Positions 7,393-11,433 of a stretch of 11,433 bases of DNA are shown in pieces; within the stretch, counting starts at the first letter, position 1; each line of letters opens with the position of its first letter. The stretch is from an uncultured Opitutia bacterium (lineage in GTDB: Bacteria > Verrucomicrobiota > Verrucomicrobiia > Opitutales > UBA953). Both the position numbers and the translations under genes were made by a program. A model generated the notes under the pieces. The model was given only the letters and a program-made list of their open reading frames with translations, was not told the origin of the DNA and searched no databases. The stretch is taken from the NCBI GenBank assembly GCA_903957465.1, contig CAJBPJ010000274.1, positions 1 to 11,433 on the forward strand, written 5' to 3'.

Positions 7393-9759
7393 TTAGCGCG
7401 ACCAGACCCCACAACCCAGCGCCGGCAGCGAAAGACGGCCTGCTTTAAGCGTAGGAGCGGGGCCAGGGGCATGCAGGCAGTCAGGCTGGGGCGAGACCAC
7501 AACTTGGCTCCAAACGCCTTCAGGGACGACAATTTCGACTGCCCAAGGGTGTGGATTGGCCGCCACTAAGAGCCGATGCGGGCCCACCGCACCATCGGCA
7601 TTCAACTCCGCCGCAAAAGCCTCGGTGCCCTCGGCGAATGATGGGTTCATCCACCCAGGTGAAACGGCTGTAGCCGATCGTAAGACGCGACCGATATCAG
7701 ATAGCCGCAACTGAATGAGCGTAGCCACAAAAGCATGCTCGGATGCGTAGCGCTTAAGGCGCTCTGAACTCAGGGCATTCAATTCAGGGTTTCGCCACGT
7801 ATTGCCAACCCCGCGTTTACTCGAAAGAAAATCCTGACCTGCTGCTAGCATGGGTATGCCGACAGATGTCAAAAGTAAGACGTGCATTAATCGCGTTCGT
7901 AGAATGTCTTCAGGGAGTGGGTCGCTGCCGTCATGACTCGGTTGTGCCGTGATACGATCGAGCCATGCATGGTCGTCGTGCGATTGAGCATAACGTACAC
8001 GTGCGGCGGGACGAATCCCGCAACCTGCCATCTGGTGAAGTAAATCCGTTACCCGTGCATGCCCGCGCACATAAGCCGGAAGAAACTCACGGAAAGCATC
8101 ATCCCAGCTCGACCAAGTTGTGTGATCTAAGTCACGTGCGATGTGGCCACGGAAACTCCAAGGCTCGGCAATAAGAATTTTGTGAGGGGCCCGCGCGCGT
8201 ACCTCGGCCTCGACTTCGCGCAAAACCGGTGCGCCCAGAAGTTCTGCGAGATCCAAGCGAACGCCGTCGACGCCTAGATTCGTCAGCCAATACAAAATAG
8301 AGTCCACGACCAATCGCGTACCCATCGGGGATTCCGCCCGGAAATCATTTCCGCAACCGCTGAAGTTACTTAAAGCACCGGTTGCGTCTTTACGGAACCA
8401 ATAATCGGCATCCAGCGCGTGAAACGTATTGGGTGAACCAAAATGATTGAGAACCAAATCCATAACCACGGCGATACCCGCAGAATGACAGGCAGCTACC
8501 AATGCCTTAAAATCTTCCGTCGCCGAAGAACCATCCACGGCATGGGCGTACGCACTGGCAGGCGCGAAGGCAGAAATTGGCATATACCCCCAGTGATATT
8601 CGCTCCTATCCGGACCGCGTTCATAATCTGTGCATGGCAGAAGCTCGAGCGCGTTGACGCCTAACGAACGAAGGTATTTCCCATCTTCCCGAATCCATTG
8701 AGCGAGCTCACGAAAGCCTAAATTTTTGGAAGGACCATTCAGTGCTAACAAGTCGCGCAGGTGTGCTTCGATAATGACTAAGTCTTCGGCTGCAGGAGGC
8801 GTGAAACTATCGCGATACGGAATGTCGTCGGCGGCACCGGAAACATAAGCTACGCGCGTCTCACCGATGGCACCGAGTCGACGTGCCCAAGGGTCAATCA
8901 GCGGGGACGCGTCGACGCCTTTGGTTAAAGAATACATCGCGTCGGTTAAATCGTGCTCAACCATTCCAACCCAAGCGCCCTGCCCTTCTGGCTTTAGGAA
9001 TAGTTGTCCCGTTGTTGGTACAGGCGTTGTCGGCAAAGACCAGTGTACCGAAATCGAAGGAGCACTCGGGGCAAAGACACGGAAGGTTGTGCGACCATCC
9101 ACCGCGAGAGCCCCGAATCGGCCTGGGGGCTGGCAATGGTCAAACGGTCCACAGTTTAGAATATCGCACGACTCTGAATTCACGCCTTCTTCCCAGATCA
9201 AACGGGTTTGACCAGAGAATGAATCTAAACCTGTTGCAACAAAGCGAAAGACGTGACGACCGGTGCGAGCGCTATCCACGAGCAAGTTGCGATGTCCGCG
9301 CCAATCACGACGGATGTTATCAGCATCATGCGGCGGCTCAATCCAACGTCCATCTAGCTGTCGAAACTTAAAAGGAACTTGGCCACTGCGCGGAAGAATT
9401 TCGGCCAAAGGGACGACTAAGACAAAGCCGTCTACGCCTGCGACACAGGCCGCACGTAATATCCAACGTTCGGCATCGGCCACTTCACCCCAAGCATTGA
9501 AAGGTCCGACCACGCGGGCTTGGCCTTCGGCTAAATCAGGAACGAGGACTTTCCATAAAAAGAAATGAACTTCGTCCCCTTGAATCCAATGGCCGGCACG
9601 CAAAGCCTGTAGGCGTGGGTCTGCGGGCTCGAGTCGTGTGAGAGCGGCAGGCTCATTGAGGCGAAGTGGAGGCAGACCAGGACTTGTCCAATCGCGGGCG
9701 AGTGCGACGAGACCCGTTGTCAGGGTCTCCCATCGAGCGCTCGCCAACTGATTAGGCAT
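7393..9759 (-). CDS. GH13 alpha-glucan debranching enzyme, pullulanase/isoamylase-like
   Basis: Predicted to hydrolyse alpha-1,6 links in glycogen, starch or maltodextrin. The 788-residue protein has a beta-sandwich-like N-terminal part (VVGPFNAW at 83-90), a second CBM48-like domain (FRVFAPSAPSISVHW from about 226), the catalytic barrel (about 325-690) and a C-terminal beta domain. The four GH13 regions are present: DLVLNH 434-439; GVRLDLAEL 499-507 with nucleophile Asp503; AEPW 531-534 with acid Glu532; SHDDH 593-597 with Asp595. SGCGNDF (467-473), the AEPW region and GQDFLSSK...GNTW match pullulanase/isoamylase enzymes better than amylases or branching enzymes, although region IV has HDD where pullulanases have HDN. 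No signal peptide is visible, so it is probably cytosolic and acts on stored glycogen or imported dextrins. The next gene, gap, may be cotranscribed. Exact substrate and subfamily are uncertain; a GlgX-like role is the main alternative. Confidence 0.85.
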   Translation of the reverse strand: MPNQLASARWETLTTGLVALARDWTSPGLPPLRLNEPAALTRLEPADPRLQALRAGHWIQGDEVHFFLWKVLVPDLAEGQARVVGPFNAWGEVADAERWILRAACVAGVDGFVLVVPLAEILPRSGQVPFKFRQLDGRWIEPPHDADNIRRDWRGHRNLLVDSARTGRHVFRFVATGLDSFSGQTRLIWEEGVNSESCDILNCGPFDHCQPPGRFGALAVDGRTTFRVFAPSAPSISVHWSLPTTPVPTTGQLFLKPEGQGAWVGMVEHDLTDAMYSLTKGVDASPLIDPWARRLGAIGETRVAYVSGAADDIPYRDSFTPPAAEDLVIIEAHLRDLLALNGPSKNLGFRELAQWIREDGKYLRSLGVNALELLPCTDYERGPDRSEYHWGYMPISAFAPASAYAHAVDGSSATEDFKALVAACHSAGIAVVMDLVLNHFGSPNTFHALDADYWFRKDATGALSNFSGCGNDFRAESPMGTRLVVDSILYWLTNLGVDGVRLDLAELLGAPVLREVEAEVRARAPHKILIAEPWSFRGHIARDLDHTTWSSWDDAFREFLPAYVRGHARVTDLLHQMAGCGIRPAARVRYAQSHDDHAWLDRITAQPSHDGSDPLPEDILRTRLMHVLLLTSVGIPMLAAGQDFLSSKRGVGNTWRNPELNALSSERLKRYASEHAFVATLIQLRLSDIGRVLRSATAVSPGWMNPSFAEGTEAFAAELNADGAVGPHRLLVAANPHPWAVEIVVPEGVWSQVVVSPQPDCLHAPGPAPTLKAGRLSLPALGCGVWSR

Positions 9760-9854
9760 AGAAAGCAGTGAGCGGGTAGTTAACGAAGAAGGAAAGGCGA
9801 AAGGAAGCCTGTGTCACCTTGCGCTTGGCTCAAGAGGTGTACACGCTTCACGTC
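9760..9854. promoter_or_regulatory. Divergent promoter region between the GH13 gene and the methyltransferase gene
   Basis: These 95 bases must hold the promoters for two diverging genes, but no consensus -35/-10 pair stands out. A purine-rich run on the plus strand (about 9785-9807) precedes alternative TTG (9819) and GTG (9837) starts of the methyltransferase. Near the GH13 start lies ACTACCCGCT (minus strand, 9780-9771), which recurs upstream of actA. Confidence 0.45.
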
Positions 9855-10727
9855 ATGCGCATTGAGGTGCTTACCAGTGAATGGGCGGGGTATCGACTAC
9901 TCGACTCGGGTTCGGGTCGAAAGTTAGAGGACTTCGCCGGAGTACGCGTCATCCGAAGTGAACCCAAAGCTTGGTGGAAGCCTACCTTACCTGAAGCGGA
10001 ATGGAGGAAGGCTGTGGGTACCCATGAAGACTCCGGGCGCGAAGGACATTGGAGACTATCTTCGGGTGCGCCGAAAGAGTGGGAGGCGAAACTCGATTCG
10101 CTACGCTTTCAGTTGAAGTTCATGGACAACTCCAAGCAGGTGGGGATTTTTCCTGAACAATCTCCACACTGGGATTGGCTTTCAAAACAAACGGCGGACC
10201 CAGCTAATCGCCCGAAGCTTTTGAATCTTTTTGGTTATACGGGTGCAGCCTCTTTGGTCGCAGCGAAGGCTGGCTGGGCGGTTGCGCATGTTGACGCATC
10301 GAAACCAGCCGTTGCCTGGGGCCGGCGCAATCAAGAGCTCTCCAAGCTCAACGATGCACCCATTCGCTGGATCCTCGAAGATGCGCCGACTTTTGTGGCG
10401 CGAGAAGCTAAACGCGGAAACACCTACGACGCGATCCTGCTTGATCCGCCAGCCTTTGGACGTGGCCCCAATGGTGAACTATGGAAAATTGAACGTGACC
10501 TCGCCCCGCTACTCCGGGCATGCCGCGATATCCTTTCACCCAAAGCACGGTTTGTACTCCTCACGGTCTATACAATTGATGCCTCATCGTTATTGTGCGG
10601 AAACCTTCTCAGCGAAATGACCGACGGTTTGGGTGGTAAAGTGGATGTGGGCGAACTTGCCCTAAAGCACGACAAGGATGAGCGACTGTTACCGCTTTCA
10701 CTTTGGGGTCGTTGGCAAGCTCGCTAA
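9855..10727 (+). CDS. Class I SAM-dependent methyltransferase, RlmI/RlmK-type (23S rRNA cytosine methyltransferase-like)
   Basis: Likely methylates a base in ribosomal RNA with S-adenosylmethionine. In the 290-residue form, the SAM-binding motif I is NLFGYTGAAS (124-133), the acidic residue after strand 2 is Asp148 (HVDASK), and LLDPPAFGRG (195-204) is the catalytic-loop motif of the COG1092 RlmI/RlmK group. The upstream part (about 1-110) has the beta-rich segment with KFMDNSKQVGIFPEQ typical of this family. The protein is shorter than RlmI (near 400 residues) and lacks an obvious N-terminal PUA domain, so the exact target is open. The start is uncertain: ATG 9855 is preferred, but the frame continues to TTG 9819, which has a purine-rich sequence (AAGGAAG) at reasonable spacing, and GTG 9837 is also possible. 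It is followed after 94 bases by trpE on the same strand. Confidence 0.85.
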   Translation: MRIEVLTSEWAGYRLLDSGSGRKLEDFAGVRVIRSEPKAWWKPTLPEAEWRKAVGTHEDSGREGHWRLSSGAPKEWEAKLDSLRFQLKFMDNSKQVGIFPEQSPHWDWLSKQTADPANRPKLLNLFGYTGAASLVAAKAGWAVAHVDASKPAVAWGRRNQELSKLNDAPIRWILEDAPTFVAREAKRGNTYDAILLDPPAFGRGPNGELWKIERDLAPLLRACRDILSPKARFVLLTVYTIDASSLLCGNLLSEMTDGLGGKVDVGELALKHDKDERLLPLSLWGRWQAR

Positions 10728-10730
10728 GCA

Positions 10731-10749
10731 CAAGTCGCATAACGACTTG
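10731..10749 (+). terminator. Short inverted repeat after the methyltransferase gene
   Basis: CAAGTCG / CATAA / CGACTTG is a perfect 7-bp hairpin starting three bases after the stop codon. A smaller hairpin, CGCCT / GCCT / AGGCG, follows at 10757-10770, and then a pyrimidine-rich stretch (TTCCCTCTTTCC). There is no clean T-run directly after either stem. They may end the methyltransferase transcript or form part of the trpE leader. I see no leader peptide with Trp codons. Confidence 0.35.
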
Positions 10750-10821
10750 GCAACTTCGCCTGCCTAGGCGGTCATAAGGCTTCCCTCTTTCCACCCTTTC
10801 GGTCACCGTTAGTTTCTTCAC

Positions 10822-11433
10822 GTGAGCTTGTATCCGGACAAGGCAACCTTCCTTAAGTTAGCAGAGGACGCTGACCTTGTTCCTTTATGTCTAGACCTGA
10901 TGGCCGACTTAGAGACCCCGGTTTCTGTCTATGCACGCTTACGTACCTTGGGCCCAGCGTTCCTCTTTGAGTCCATTACCGGCGGTGAGCGTATCAGCCG
11001 CTACAGCTTCTGCGGGTGCTCGCCTGCCCTCACCCTGACTTCTTGGGATGACCGCACGGAGGTCACACGTCGTGGTGGCAAAACCGAGACAGTCCCGACC
11101 CCCAGCGATCCACTTTCACTGGTCCAAAAAGAACTCTCTGGACTACGCGTTGCCAAGGTCAACGGCCTGCCACCATTCACCGGCGGTATGGTTGGCGTCG
11201 TAGGCTACGAGTATATCCACCACATTGAGCCGAAGGTGCCCCTTCCTAAAGGCGGACCGAGCGGCATTCCCGTGACCCATTTCATGCTGGTGGATCGTTT
11301 AGTCGCTTTCGACCACGCCCGCCAAACCCTGCGCCTCATTGTCAATGCACGCATCGGCAAAGAAGGTGCAGAAGCTGCCTGGGAAACGGCTCAGCGCGAA
11401 CTCACCTCCTTACGCGAAACCCTTTCGGGTCCA
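10822..11433 (+). CDS. trpE: Anthranilate synthase component I, 5' part (204 codons visible)
   Basis: First enzyme of tryptophan synthesis: makes anthranilate from chorismate, with ammonia supplied by the TrpG subunit. The visible part is the N-terminal regulatory domain (Anth_synt_I_N): PLCLDLMADLETPVSVY (21-37), LFESITGGERISRYSFCG (48-65) carrying the LLES-like feedback-site segment and the GGE.RYS signature, and GGMVGVVGYEYIHHIE (121-136). The catalytic chorismate-binding domain lies beyond the right edge. A TAG at 10810-10812 closes the frame just upstream, so the start must be GTG 10822 or TTG 10828; GTG fits the homologous N-terminus (xxFxxLA near 10-14) and the next ATG would cut into the domain. 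No Shine-Dalgarno precedes it. Component I of para-aminobenzoate synthase (PabB) is the alternative, but the N-terminal signature favours TrpE. Confidence 0.9.
   Translation, partial: MSLYPDKATFLKLAEDADLVPLCLDLMADLETPVSVYARLRTLGPAFLFESITGGERISRYSFCGCSPALTLTSWDDRTEVTRRGGKTETVPTPSDPLSLVQKELSGLRVAKVNGLPPFTGGMVGVVGYEYIHHIEPKVPLPKGGPSGIPVTHFMLVDRLVAFDHARQTLRLIVNARIGKEGAEAAWETAQRELTSLRETLSGP

Noticed and set aside
7331..7414. Longer gap start at 7414 giving a 376-residue protein
   Set aside because: The added residues overlap the end of the GH13 gene, precede the conserved first beta strand and have no family support; ATG 7330 fits.
7381..7440. Possible terminator of the GH13 gene: CTGCC...GGCAG then a T6 run on the minus strand
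   Set aside because: The stem is only about 5 bp with a long loop that reaches back into the coding region; not enough to call.
1..11433. Search for mobile elements, CRISPR arrays, tRNA/rRNA genes, toxin-antitoxin or phage genes
   Set aside because: No transposase, integrase, direct-repeat array, tRNA-like fold or such protein motif was seen. All sizeable coding regions have housekeeping assignments.

Overview
The window reads as ordinary chromosomal DNA of a Gram-negative, aerobically respiring bacterium. Alternative complex III genes, a eukaryote-like phosphoglycerate kinase and almost no Shine-Dalgarno sequences make a member of the PVC/Bacteroidota side of the tree plausible. My best guess is Verrucomicrobiota, perhaps Opitutae. 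That placement is inference from gene flavour, not from a marker gene.

Layout. From the left edge to about 9.76 kb every gene lies on the minus strand. Read in the direction of transcription (right to left), these are: a pullulanase/isoamylase-like GH13 enzyme (9759-7393), glyceraldehyde-3-phosphate dehydrogenase gap (7330-6284), a strong UUCG-loop terminator (6263-6238), phosphoglycerate kinase pgk (6150-4903), triosephosphate isomerase tpiA (4793-4017), a 402-bp non-coding stretch holding a hairpin and an AT-rich palindrome, the pentahaem cytochrome actA (3614-2922), and the iron-sulfur/molybdopterin-oxidoreductase-like actB (2900 to beyond base 1). To the right, on the plus strand and divergent from the GH13 gene, are a class I SAM-dependent RNA methyltransferase (9855-10727) and the 5' part of trpE (10822 to beyond 11433), which begins with GTG.

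How the genes fit together. The GH13 enzyme should cut alpha-1,6 branch points in glycogen or maltodextrin. Gap, Pgk and TpiA carry the product sugars through the lower part of glycolysis, or the reverse in gluconeogenesis. ActA and ActB belong to the membrane quinol oxidase module (alternative complex III) that passes electrons from quinol to periplasmic carriers and terminal oxidases. The remaining act genes should lie left of base 1. The methyltransferase and trpE start a separate, oppositely transcribed neighbourhood.

I found no mobile element, CRISPR array, tRNA, rRNA or convincing new defence-type system. The observations worth a second look are regulatory (the act/tpiA intergenic palindrome, a shared ACTACCCGCT leader motif, the lack of Shine-Dalgarno sequences) and evolutionary (the eukaryote-type Pgk, the GH13 variant).
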